Part shown: positions 24,712-32,981 of the stretch, piece by piece
Numbering within the stretch: the stretch's first letter is position 1
Layout of the letters: each line of letters begins with the position of its first letter
Source: CAWCTD01 sp963798455
Lineage (GTDB): Bacteria; Acidobacteriota; Terriglobia; Bryobacterales; Bryobacteraceae
Reading direction: 5' to 3'
Length of the DNA: 64,000 nt
NCBI GenBank assembly: GCA_963798455.1
Contig: CAWCTD010000003.1
Coordinates: 3,534,001-3,598,000 of the forward strand
Made by a program: the position numbers and the translations under genes
Notes under the pieces: generated by a model
The model's database searches: none
Seen by the model: the letters and a program-made list of their open reading frames with translations, nothing else
What the model was told of the DNA's origin: nothing

Positions 24712-26037
24712 ATGGCGGAGGTGATTGTCGCCGGCGGCGGGCTGGCGGGCATGGCCACGGCGGTGGCTCTGGCGGCCGCCGGTCATCGCATCACGCTGTT
24801 CGAATCGCGAGGATTCCTCGGCGGGCGCGCCACATCGTTTCCTTTGTCGCCGGCCGACCCGGGGTCGGAGACCATCGACAACTGCCAGCACATCCTGCTG
24901 CGGTGCTGCGTCAACTTGCTGGACTTTTACAGACGGCTGGGCGTGGAGGATCGCATCCGCTTCCAGCGCGAGTTCTATTTTCTCGAGCCGGGAGGCCGGC
25001 TGTCGGTGCTCAGGGCGGGCCGCCTGTCCGCCCCTTTGCACCTGGCGGGCTCCTTCAGCCGTGTCGCTTTCCTCGGCGCGGGGGCGAAGGTCGCCATCGT
25101 ACGCGCCCTGGCCGCTGTGCGGCGCGAGTACGGCCACCGGCAAGACCTGGACCGGATCACGATGCTCGACTGGCTCAAGGAGAAGGGCCAGCCCGCGGAG
25201 GCCATCTCTCATTTCTGGCGGCCCGTGCTGGTGAGCGCCGTCAACGCGGAACTCGAAGTCATGGCCGCGAAGCACGGGCTCCAGGTCTTCCGGCTAGCCT
25301 TCCTGGCGAGCTCGGATAGCTACCAGATGGGCGTTCCCGCAGTCCCGTTGGGGGATCTGTATGAATCCCAGGCGCTGCACCGCGCCGGCTTGGTGGAAGT
25401 CAGGCTTAGCTCACCCGTCGAGCGGATCCGATTCGAGGCTCGCCAGGTATCCGGTGTGGAAGTCCGCGGCCAGCGGCAGCAGGCTGACTACTACGTCTCG
25501 GCTCTGCCGTTCGAACGGCTCGCCGTGGCGGCGCCCGAACTGGGCCTCGATCTTTCGGCGTTTCGGCACTCCCCCATCACCGGCATCCATCTCTGGTTCG
25601 ACCGCCCTATCACCGATCTGCCGCACGCCGCGCTGCTGGACCGCACCATTCAATGGGTTTTCAATAAGGCCGGCGGGCGCTACCTGCAACTGGTGGTGAG
25701 CGCCTCCGCCTCTCTGGCGGCGACGAGCAGAGACCAGGTTATCGGCCTGGCTTTGCGGGAACTGGCCGAGTTCTTCCCTTGCGCGCGCGAGGCCCGGTTG
25801 GAGAAGGCGCACGTGATCAAGGAACTCCGGGCGACCTTTGTGCCGGCGCCTGGACTGGAGACCGTCAGGCCCTTTGCCCGGACAGCCTTCGACAATTTCT
25901 TCCTAGCGGGCGACTGGACCCGGTCGGGCTGGCCGTCCACCATGGAAGGCGCCGTCCGCAGCGGCTACATCGCGGCAGAGGCGGTCAGCGAGGCGGCCGG
26001 ACAGCCTCAACAGTTCCTGCTCAACGATGTCGCCTGA
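24712..26037 (+). CDS. hpnE: Hydroxysqualene dehydroxylase (squalene-associated FAD-dependent desaturase)
   Basis: A 441-residue amine-oxidase-family flavoprotein. The N-terminal EVIVAGGGLAGMATAVALA dinucleotide motif, FESRGFLGGRATSF, the characteristic IDNCQHILLRCCVNLLDFYRRLG and the C-terminal FLAGDWTRSGWPSTMEGAVRSG match HpnE. It reduces hydroxysqualene to squalene in the HpnCDE route to hopanoids. hpnC and hpnD are not in this window. It begins one base after the trpEG stop, so it is cotranscribed. The internal ATG at 24712 was preferred because upstream codons overlap trpEG. Confidence 0.88.
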   Translation: MAEVIVAGGGLAGMATAVALAAAGHRITLFESRGFLGGRATSFPLSPADPGSETIDNCQHILLRCCVNLLDFYRRLGVEDRIRFQREFYFLEPGGRLSVLRAGRLSAPLHLAGSFSRVAFLGAGAKVAIVRALAAVRREYGHRQDLDRITMLDWLKEKGQPAEAISHFWRPVLVSAVNAELEVMAAKHGLQVFRLAFLASSDSYQMGVPAVPLGDLYESQALHRAGLVEVRLSSPVERIRFEARQVSGVEVRGQRQQADYYVSALPFERLAVAAPELGLDLSAFRHSPITGIHLWFDRPITDLPHAALLDRTIQWVFNKAGGRYLQLVVSASASLAATSRDQVIGLALRELAEFFPCAREARLEKAHVIKELRATFVPAPGLETVRPFARTAFDNFFLAGDWTRSGWPSTMEGAVRSGYIAAEAVSEAAGQPQQFLLNDVA

Positions 26038-26049
26038 TTGAGGATCTGC

Positions 26050-26055
26050 CATAAT
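26050..26055 (+). promoter_or_regulatory. -10-like element for a possibly leaderless small gene
   Basis: CATAAT ends six bases before the ATG at 26062 with no ribosome-binding site between, the same geometry as at the isocitrate dehydrogenase gene. Confidence 0.35.
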
Positions 26056-26061
26056 CAAAAC

Positions 26062-26439
26062 ATGCGAGCCGTTTGGGCCATCCTGGCGCTGCTGATGGCG
26101 TGCTCTCTTCCGGTCCTTGCCGATCCTCCCATGACCAAGCTGCGTATCGAGGTAAAGAGCCTCGGTGGAACGCCTGTCGACCGGGCCAGCATCGTCGTGC
26201 GCTTCGTGGAAGGCCGCTCCGTCGTCAAGTTCGGAAAGAAGATTCGCACGAGCTGGGAAACGCGAACGAACATGGAAGGCGTGGCCAAGATCCCGTCGCT
26301 GCCCCAGGGGAAGATCCTGATCCAGGTGATTGCCAAAGGCTACCAGACCTTCGGCAAGGACTTTGAAATCGACGAGGAAGAGAAGACCATCGAGATCAGG
26401 CTAAACCCCCCGCAACCCCAGTATTCCGTACACGAATAG
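26062..26439 (+). CDS. Secreted carboxypeptidase-regulatory-like domain protein
   Basis: A 125-residue exported protein. Residues 1-19 are a signal peptide (MRAVWAILALLMACSLPVLA). The remainder is a beta-sandwich of the PEGA/CarboxypepD_reg type: TKLRIEVKSLGGTPVDRASI, GVAKIPSLPQGKILIQVIAK, GYQTFGKDFEIDEEEKTIEI. Such single domains are abundant in Acidobacteria and probably mediate envelope interactions. The gene starts 25 bases after hpnE. Confidence 0.75.
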   Translation: MRAVWAILALLMACSLPVLADPPMTKLRIEVKSLGGTPVDRASIVVRFVEGRSVVKFGKKIRTSWETRTNMEGVAKIPSLPQGKILIQVIAKGYQTFGKDFEIDEEEKTIEIRLNPPQPQYSVHE

Positions 26440-26454
26440 CCCAGCCGCCCGACC

Positions 26455-26835
26455 TTACCCAACCGCGGCGATAGCGTCGATTTCCACCAGAGTATCGAGG
26501 GGCAACCTGGCCGCCTCGACCGTCGTTCGCGCCGGAGGATCGACCGGAAAGTACCGGGAGTAGACCTGGTTCATTTTCTGGAAGTCGTTCAAATCAGCGA
26601 GGAAGACCGTCACCTTGAGCACGCGCGCCAGGGCGGACCCGCTCGCTTCCAGCACCGCACCGAGGTTCTGAAGAACGCGCTCGGTCTGCGCCGTGATGTC
26701 ACCCTCCACCACGCGGCCCGTCGCGGGATCGATAGGTCCCTGTCCGCACAAGAAGGCCAGTTCTCCGGAAATGACTGCCTGGCTGTAAGGGCCAATGGCC
26801 TTGGGCGCCCGGTCCGTCGAGATAATTCTTTTCAT
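26455..26835 (-). CDS. ridA: RidA family reactive intermediate/imine deaminase
   Basis: A 126-residue trimer-forming protein that hydrolyses reactive enamine/imine intermediates from PLP enzymes. APKAIGPYSQAVISGELAFLCGQ, GDITAQTERVLQNL, the signature VLKVTVFLADLNDFQKMNQVY and the active-site PARTTVEAARLPLDTLVEID are all present, including the conserved Arg in PARTT. The second of two adjacent ATGs (26835) lies seven bases from GGAGG and is preferred over 26841. Convergent with the small secreted protein gene. Confidence 0.9.
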   Translation of the reverse strand: MKRIISTDRAPKAIGPYSQAVISGELAFLCGQGPIDPATGRVVEGDITAQTERVLQNLGAVLEASGSALARVLKVTVFLADLNDFQKMNQVYSRYFPVDPPARTTVEAARLPLDTLVEIDAIAAVG

Positions 26836-26962
26836 CGGCATGCCTCCATTCTGCGCCGTGCGGCCCCGGCCGGTCCACCTTTAGGGCTTTTCCCTGATCG
26901 GAGTTCTGCTCGTTTCACCCGATCAATGTAAAGGGTAGCCATTCGCGACCAGAGAGGAGTCT

Positions 26963-28636
26963 GTGCAGAAGCCGCGTCCCTTCCGATCCCTGGCTGCCAA
27001 GTTCTGCTGGTTCACGGCGTCGCTAGTGGGGTCGATCTTCGCCATCGAGCTCGCGGTCGATCTCCTCCGCGACCCTCGCCTCCTGATAGAGCACCTCACG
27101 TTGACCTGTCTCCTGGTGACCTGCGCTACGGCCGTCGCCTGGGTGACCAGCCGTGTGTTCATCCGGCCCTTGGTGCTGCTCAACGACGCCATAACCTCGG
27201 TCAAACAAGGCAACCTGGAGCCGATCCGTCTTTCCGCTACCGGCGACGAGATCGAAAAACTCGGCGAGAGCTTCAACCAGATGATCGAGGCGCTCGCCAC
27301 CTCCCGGCGCCAGGTGCGCGAACACCAGGAGCAACTGGAGCAGAAAATTCGTGAGCGCACCAAAGAGCTTGAGCAGTCGACCGAGCGCGCCGAAGCCGCG
27401 TCCAAGGCTAAGGGCGAGTTCTTGGCCAACATGTCTCACGAGTTGCGCACCCCGCTGAACGGCGTCCTCGGCATGATCGACATCGTGCTCGACAGCGAAC
27501 TGAGCGACGCCCAGCGCGGAGATCTGGAGACGGCCAAGGAGTCTTCCGTTTCCCTGCTGGGGCTGGTGAACGACATCCTGGACTTGGCGAAGATCGAGGC
27601 GGGGAAAATGAGCCTGGAGAAAGTCCGTTTCTCCCCGAGAGAGATCGTCGACGGTTGCTGCAAGATCCTGGCCCCGAAGGCACGGCAGAAGGGCTTGGGC
27701 TTCGCCCTCGCAGTCCAGCCGGACGTGCCTCAGCACCTGTCAGGCGACCCCCTTCGTCTGCACCAGGTGCTGGTGAACCTCGTCGGCAACGCGATCAAGT
27801 ACACCCAGCAAGGCTACGTCATCCTTCGCGCCAGCAGTCGTCCCGCATCCACGCCGGGCAGCGTGGAACTGCGCTTCGATGTCCTCGATACCGGCATAGG
27901 TGTCCCGCGGGACAAGCTGTCCCTGATATTCGAGAACTTTATGCAGGCCGACACCTGTATCACGCGCCAATACGGCGGGACCGGGTTGGGATTGGCCATT
28001 TGCAGACAACTCGTGGAGATGCACGGCGGGCATATCTGGGCCGATAGCGAAGTCGGCCGGGGCAGCGCTTTTCACTTTGTGGTGGAACTGCAGGAGGCGG
28101 CGCCGCCTCCGCGGGAAGTCCTCGAGAACGGCGCCCCGGAAGTGATTGGGCTTTCTCCCGGGAGGCAAGAAGCGACTATGGCTCGCATCCTTATCGTTGA
28201 AGACAATCTCACAAACCAGAAGGTCTTCGCGGGACTGCTAGGCAAGCGCGGCTACCAGACATCCGTCGCCAGCCATGGCCGCCAGGCCCTGGAGGCGCTG
28301 GAAGAGTCCGCTTTCGACTTGATCCTGATGGACGTCCAGATGCCCGTCCTGGATGGCTTGGAGGCCACCCGGCTCATCCGGCAGGATGCGCGGTGGCGCA
28401 CTCTCCCGATCATCGGTGTGACCGCCCATGCCATGGTCGGCGACCGGGAACGTTGTCTCGAAGCGGGGATGAATGACTATCTCGCCAAGCCGGTCCGTCC
28501 GTCGGCGCTTTTTGAGACGGTCAGGAAGTGCCTGCCGTCGCCCGAGCCCGGCGCGGCGGAATGCGATCCGGTTTCATGCCAGCCTCAAGTGCGTGAGGGT
28601 CTCGATGTGGTAGGTCTCGGGGAACAGGTCTACTAG
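26963..28636 (+). CDS. Hybrid sensor histidine kinase with C-terminal receiver domain
   Basis: A 557-residue membrane kinase. Two hydrophobic segments (about 9-33 and 44-70) have only a very short loop between them, so sensing is probably intramembrane or cytoplasmic. A HAMP domain (about 66-120) and coiled coil lead to HisKA with the phosphorylated His in NMSHELRTPLNG (H159), then HATPase_c (LVNLVGNAIKYT, DTGIGVPRDKL, YGGTGLGLAICRQLVEMHGG) and a REC domain with DVQMP (Asp near 457) and the TAHAM/AKPVRP residues. GTG start with GAGAGGAG upstream. Its last 63 bases overlap the convergent RNA methyltransferase gene. No partner regulator is adjacent. Confidence 0.9.
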   Translation: MQKPRPFRSLAAKFCWFTASLVGSIFAIELAVDLLRDPRLLIEHLTLTCLLVTCATAVAWVTSRVFIRPLVLLNDAITSVKQGNLEPIRLSATGDEIEKLGESFNQMIEALATSRRQVREHQEQLEQKIRERTKELEQSTERAEAASKAKGEFLANMSHELRTPLNGVLGMIDIVLDSELSDAQRGDLETAKESSVSLLGLVNDILDLAKIEAGKMSLEKVRFSPREIVDGCCKILAPKARQKGLGFALAVQPDVPQHLSGDPLRLHQVLVNLVGNAIKYTQQGYVILRASSRPASTPGSVELRFDVLDTGIGVPRDKLSLIFENFMQADTCITRQYGGTGLGLAICRQLVEMHGGHIWADSEVGRGSAFHFVVELQEAAPPPREVLENGAPEVIGLSPGRQEATMARILIVEDNLTNQKVFAGLLGKRGYQTSVASHGRQALEALEESAFDLILMDVQMPVLDGLEATRLIRQDARWRTLPIIGVTAHAMVGDRERCLEAGMNDYLAKPVRPSALFETVRKCLPSPEPGAAECDPVSCQPQVREGLDVVGLGEQVY

Positions 28637-29803
28637 AACAAGCCGCTCCAGGCGGTAGCCGGCCGCTGTCAGATGTCCGAGATCGCGGGCCAGCGTCGCG
28701 GGATCGCAGGAGATGATGGTCAGCCGCGGCGGCCGAAGCCGGAGCAGTTGCCGGACTACGGTCTTTCCAAGGCCCGCGCGGGGCGGGTCGGCCAGCATGA
28801 AGTCGGGCGGCCGTGGGAGCTGCTCCAAGTACATCTCCACCGTGCTCCTTTCCGCCCTCACGGCAAGCGAGGCCCTGGCCGCGTTGAACTCCAGGTCGCC
28901 TGCCGCGCTCGCGCCGCTCTCGACCGCGGTCACTGAGCGGAAGCGGCGCGCCAGCGCCAGCGAGAACAATCCCACCCCGGCGTACAGGTCCATGGCGGTA
29001 GCGCCCTCGGCGTCCTCAAGCGCGAGTTCCACCAGTCTGTCAATGAGAAAACGGTTCACTTGAAAAAACGATTTGTGGCTTACCCGGTAGATTTGGCCCG
29101 CCGCCCCGTAGTCCAGCGCCCCCACCGCCGCGCCAGGAATGCTCTCCGCGCACCAGTCAAAGAAGCGCCGAGCCACGGGGCGGTTCGTTTCCAGCGCGTT
29201 GAGCTGGACCTCCGATCCATTGGCGAACAATTCGATCGCGCGCAGGAAGCGCGGAAAGCGCTCGTCCCGGATCATCTCCCGCAGGGCGCTCAGCGCTTTG
29301 TGGATCTCCGGCGAGGCGACCGGGCAGTGCGCCACTGGACAAAACCGGTTCGAGCCCGCTTCGAGGTACCCGATTTCGCCCCCTGCCAGGTGGAATTGGA
29401 CCCGGTTCCTGTACTCCCAGGCCGAGGCCGTGACCGCCTCGATTTCGGCCGGCGCCTCCAGCTTGCCCACGCGCCGGAGCGCTTCCCGCAGCACCTCGCG
29501 CTTCTGAGCGACCTGATACGCATAGCTCGCGTGCTGGTAGTGGCACCCGCCGCAGCGCGCGAAGTAGGGGCACGGCGGCGCCGTGCGCTCCGGCGAAGGT
29601 GAGACGACCTCCCTCAGCCTGGCTTCGAACAGGCCGCGTCTCTCCCTCTCCACCTCCACGCGCACGACCTCACTTGGCAGTACGAAAGGGACCAGCAACG
29701 CACGCCCGTCCAGACGCGCAAGGCCGCGGCCGCCGTACACCCACTTCTCTATGCTCACTTCGCGCAGGTTCTCAAGCGGCCGGTTTGTATCGGGCTGTGC
29801 CAT
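28574..29803 (-). CDS. TrmA/RlmD-family RNA (uracil-5-)methyltransferase
   Basis: A 409-residue SAM-dependent methyltransferase making 5-methyluridine in rRNA or tRNA. An N-terminal TRAM domain (about 15-70) precedes the Fe-S cysteine cluster PCPYFARCGGCHYQH. The catalytic domain has MDLYAGVGLFSLALAR, LADPPRAGLG and the nucleophile Cys in IISCDPATLARDL. The presence of TRAM plus the cluster favours RlmD/RumA-like enzymes (23S rRNA), though the exact site cannot be told. It converges on the histidine kinase gene and is divergent from trpS. Confidence 0.85.
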   Translation of the reverse strand: MAQPDTNRPLENLREVSIEKWVYGGRGLARLDGRALLVPFVLPSEVVRVEVERERRGLFEARLREVVSPSPERTAPPCPYFARCGGCHYQHASYAYQVAQKREVLREALRRVGKLEAPAEIEAVTASAWEYRNRVQFHLAGGEIGYLEAGSNRFCPVAHCPVASPEIHKALSALREMIRDERFPRFLRAIELFANGSEVQLNALETNRPVARRFFDWCAESIPGAAVGALDYGAAGQIYRVSHKSFFQVNRFLIDRLVELALEDAEGATAMDLYAGVGLFSLALARRFRSVTAVESGASAAGDLEFNAARASLAVRAERSTVEMYLEQLPRPPDFMLADPPRAGLGKTVVRQLLRLRPPRLTIISCDPATLARDLGHLTAAGYRLERLVLVDLFPETYHIETLTHLRLA

Positions 29804-29835
29804 CGCGTAGGATAGGACTTTCGCCCCCTTCTAGC

Positions 29836-30825
29836 ATGAAACCACGAGTCCTGTCCGGCGTCCAACCATCCGGCGACCTTCACATCGGCAACTATCTGGG
29901 CGCGCTCAAGAACTGGGCCCGGCTGCAGCACGACTACCAGTGCATCTACTGCATCGTGGATCTTCACGCCGTCACCGTCTACCAGGAGCCGCAGCAACTG
30001 CTTTCGAAGATCAGGGAGATCGCGGCCCTGTTTCTGGCCTCCGGCATCGACCCCAAGATCTCGACCGTCATCGTGCAGTCATCCGTTCCGGCCCACGCCG
30101 AGCTGGCCTGGATGCTCACCTGTGTCACGCCGATGGGCTGGCTGAGCCGGATGACGCAGTTCAAGGCCAAGGCGGAGAAGCAGGAAACCGTGGGAGACGG
30201 GCTGTTCCAGTACCCCGTCCTGATGGCGGCGGACATTTTGCTCTACCAGGCGGCGATCGTTCCGGTGGGTGACGATCAGAGCCAGCATCTGGAGCTGACT
30301 CGGGACATCGCTCAGAGGTTCAACTCGCTCTACGGAGAGACTTTCGTAGTCCCCGAGACCAATCTACCGGCGGTCGGCGCGCGAGTGATGGGACTAGACG
30401 ATCCCCTGAAGAAGATGAGCAAATCGGAACAGGGCACGGGCCACGCCGTGGCGCTCCTCGACCCGCCGGATGTGATCCGAAAGAAGTTCATGCGGGCGAC
30501 CACCGACTCGAACCCGTGCGTGGATTTCAGTGGACTCGGCCCGGGCGTCGAGAACCTACTCAACATCTTCCAGGCCTTCAGCGAATGGCCCGACCAGCAG
30601 ATGCGCGAGCACTTCTCGGGCTTGCGTTACGGGGATCTCAAGAAGCAGGTGGCCGAGATGGTGGTGTCGCGCCTCGAGCCTCTTCAGGAGCGCTACCGGC
30701 AAATCATCGCGGAGCCCGGCTACCTGGATGGCGTCCTGCGCGAAGGGGTCGAGCGAGTATCCCCCATCGCGAACGGCACCGTGGAGCTGGTGAAGAGCCG
30801 CATGGGTCTCTACGTCCGCTCTTGA
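29836..30825 (+). CDS. trpS: Tryptophanyl-tRNA synthetase
   Basis: A 329-residue class I synthetase charging tRNA-Trp. It begins KPRVLSGVQPSGDLHIGNYL, containing the HIGH-type motif, and has the KMSKS motif at about 193-197. Conserved LMAADILLYQA and VPVGDDQSQHLELTRDIA complete the signature. The ATG at 29836 is the first to give the family N-terminus. The MFS exporter gene follows after one base. Confidence 0.95.
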   Translation: MKPRVLSGVQPSGDLHIGNYLGALKNWARLQHDYQCIYCIVDLHAVTVYQEPQQLLSKIREIAALFLASGIDPKISTVIVQSSVPAHAELAWMLTCVTPMGWLSRMTQFKAKAEKQETVGDGLFQYPVLMAADILLYQAAIVPVGDDQSQHLELTRDIAQRFNSLYGETFVVPETNLPAVGARVMGLDDPLKKMSKSEQGTGHAVALLDPPDVIRKKFMRATTDSNPCVDFSGLGPGVENLLNIFQAFSEWPDQQMREHFSGLRYGDLKKQVAEMVVSRLEPLQERYRQIIAEPGYLDGVLREGVERVSPIANGTVELVKSRMGLYVRS

Positions 30826-30826
30826 C

Positions 30827-32125
30827 ATGGACCAGGCTCCGGTCTCTCTATCGGCATATTGGCGGCTGGTCCGGGACAATCGCAACTTCCGGCTGCTTTG
30901 GTTTGCGCAGGCGGTAAGCGAGCTGGGCGACTGGCTGTATTCGATTGCCATCTACAGCCTGCTGCTGGAACTGACCGGCAGCGCCCAATCCATAGCCATC
31001 GCGGTCGTTTTCCAGGAACTGCCGCAGTTGCTCGCCGCCCCCGCCGCGGGGGTATTGAACGACCGTCTGAGCCGCAAACGAATCATGATCTCCGCCGACC
31101 TGGCTCGCGCGGCGATCGTGCTCACGATGCTGGTGGCGCGGAGCCGCGACCTGGTCGGGCTGGTGTACCTTCTGCTGTTCGCTGAAACCGTCATGTGGGC
31201 GTTCTTCGAGCCCGCGCGCAGTTCGGTGATTCCCAACATTACCGGGGCGGACGACCTGTTGGTGGCCAACACGGTCTCTTCCACCACTTGGTCCGTCAGC
31301 CTGGCGGTCGGATCGGCCTTGGGCGGCGTGGTTGCCGTCGCATTCGGCCGAAACACGGTGTTCATCGTCAACGCGCTGAGCTTCCTGGTTTCCGCGAGCC
31401 TGCTTCGCGGCATGCGATTTGTCGAGCCGCACCTGGCGGCGGTCTCCCCCATGAAGGCGCGCGATCTGACGGATTTTACCCCGATCGTGGACGGCGTGCG
31501 CTACGTGGCCAAAGATCGTCGCCTGCTCGCGACGCTGTTGACGAAGGCCGGGCTGGGGCTCGCGGCGACAAGCTGGGTCCTGATCCCGGTCATGGGCGAG
31601 CGGTATTTCCAGGTCCAATGGCACGGCCTCGATCCACGGCGAGCCGGCATGATGGGCATGAGCCTGTTGATGGGCGCCCGTGGAGTCGGCGCGTTGCTAG
31701 GACCCCTGGTGAGCAACTACTGGGCACAGCGCAAGGACCACCGCCTGAGGCTGGCCATCCTATTCGGTTTTCTGGCCAATGCGGCGGGTTACATCGTACT
31801 CGGGCTGTCACCGGGCCTGTGGCTTGCCCTCGCGGGAGTGGTCCTGTCGCACGCGGGCGGCTCCACCGTCTGGGTGTTTTCCACTACCCTGTTGCAGAAC
31901 CAGACGGACGACCGCTTTCGCGGCCGGGTCTTTTCGGCCGACTACGCCTCGCTGGTGGTTGCCATGTCGGCGGTCACCTACCTGGCCGGCGCCCTGATGG
32001 ACCACGGGTTGAGCGCCAGGACGGTGGCCGTGATGAGCGGCGTTGTGGGCCTCGGCCCGGCGTTGGGATGGGGCTTTGCTCTGCGGCTGTGGAAGCAGCC
32101 CGCCGGCGTCAGCTCTTCGCGGTGA
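30827..32125 (+). CDS. MFS transporter, EntS-like exporter
   Basis: A 432-residue twelve-span protein of the MFS_3 (enterobactin exporter-like) group: NRNFRLLWFAQAVSELGDWLYSIA, GVLNDRLSRKRIMISADLARA, EPARSSVIPNITGADDLLVANTV. Such proteins export siderophores, antibiotics or other small molecules; the substrate is unknown. It starts one base after trpS and ends overlapping the convergent ThuA-like gene by 17 bases. Confidence 0.85.
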   Translation: MDQAPVSLSAYWRLVRDNRNFRLLWFAQAVSELGDWLYSIAIYSLLLELTGSAQSIAIAVVFQELPQLLAAPAAGVLNDRLSRKRIMISADLARAAIVLTMLVARSRDLVGLVYLLLFAETVMWAFFEPARSSVIPNITGADDLLVANTVSSTTWSVSLAVGSALGGVVAVAFGRNTVFIVNALSFLVSASLLRGMRFVEPHLAAVSPMKARDLTDFTPIVDGVRYVAKDRRLLATLLTKAGLGLAATSWVLIPVMGERYFQVQWHGLDPRRAGMMGMSLLMGARGVGALLGPLVSNYWAQRKDHRLRLAILFGFLANAAGYIVLGLSPGLWLALAGVVLSHAGGSTVWVFSTTLLQNQTDDRFRGRVFSADYASLVVAMSAVTYLAGALMDHGLSARTVAVMSGVVGLGPALGWGFALRLWKQPAGVSSSR

Positions 32126-32960
32126 AGACGTCCGCGGGCACGGGCGGGATCTCGCGCTTCACAGCCCAGTGGGCCGAGCGCCACATCATGTCTAGAAACT
32201 GCCTGCTGCCGTACGGACCTGTGGTGTGCCCCGGCAGCAAGGCAACCACGCGGCCCGAGCCGTCCTCGCGACACCAGCCGCCGATGGCGTTGCGCTTCGG
32301 TTCCTCCTGACGGGACCGGAATAGCTGCGTAAACTGGCCGGGCTTCATCACTGCATCAAAGACCTCGTCTATGCCGATGTCGAACGGCCCGATCCCCTGG
32401 GTGATGGGGTGTTCCGGGTTCAGCTCGAAGATGTGCGCGGGCACCACCGGGCCGTGCATCACGGGCTTCTGGACTCCCAGCAGGTCCAGGAACTGGCGGC
32501 TGTCGGGGTTCCATATCGCGCAGTGGACGCCGACCAAACCCATGCCGCGCCGGACATTCTTGACGATCATGGCCTCGTGCTCGGGCGTCATGAAAACGTC
32601 CGGTTCGGGGCGCTCCTCGACGATCTTGTCCGGGGACCAGCCGAGCGAGATGTTGGCCGGCTGTGTGTTCGTGGCGTAGCGGCACAGAACGTAAAGGTCC
32701 GCCGACGCCATCAGGTCTGGCGTGATGAAGCTCGAGGCTTGTGCGAACATCAGCCGCCAGCCCGTGGACTTCAGAACCTTGCGCCAGGCGTACTCCTGCA
32801 TGGCGCCATTGTGGTAATAGTCGCCGAGAAGGAAGAGCACTCGTGTTTCGCCGGGTTTCTTTTGGGCCAGCGCGGCTTCCGATACACCGGCTGTAACCGC
32901 CAGTGCGGCCAGCGTGTTTTTCACAACCGTGCGACGAGATATGTCATTTTGAGTCTTCAT
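32109..32960 (-). CDS. Tat-exported ThuA-like domain protein
   Basis: A 283-residue protein. The N-terminus has a twin-arginine signal (SRRTVVKN followed by a hydrophobic Ala-rich stretch to about residue 32). The body resembles ThuA/trehalose-utilisation domains, a glutamine-amidotransferase-like fold: RVLFLLGDYYHNGAMQE, GMGLVGVHCAIWNPDSRQFLDLLG, NPEHPITQGIGPFDIGIDE, GGWCREDGSGRVVALLPGH. Function in carbohydrate metabolism is usual but enzymology is unclear. Third gene of a leftward operon with two other exported proteins. Confidence 0.75.
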   Translation of the reverse strand: MKTQNDISRRTVVKNTLAALAVTAGVSEAALAQKKPGETRVLFLLGDYYHNGAMQEYAWRKVLKSTGWRLMFAQASSFITPDLMASADLYVLCRYATNTQPANISLGWSPDKIVEERPEPDVFMTPEHEAMIVKNVRRGMGLVGVHCAIWNPDSRQFLDLLGVQKPVMHGPVVPAHIFELNPEHPITQGIGPFDIGIDEVFDAVMKPGQFTQLFRSRQEEPKRNAIGGWCREDGSGRVVALLPGHTTGPYGSRQFLDMMWRSAHWAVKREIPPVPADVFTAKS

Positions 32961-32981
32961 GTTCGCTCCTGTAGTCCCACG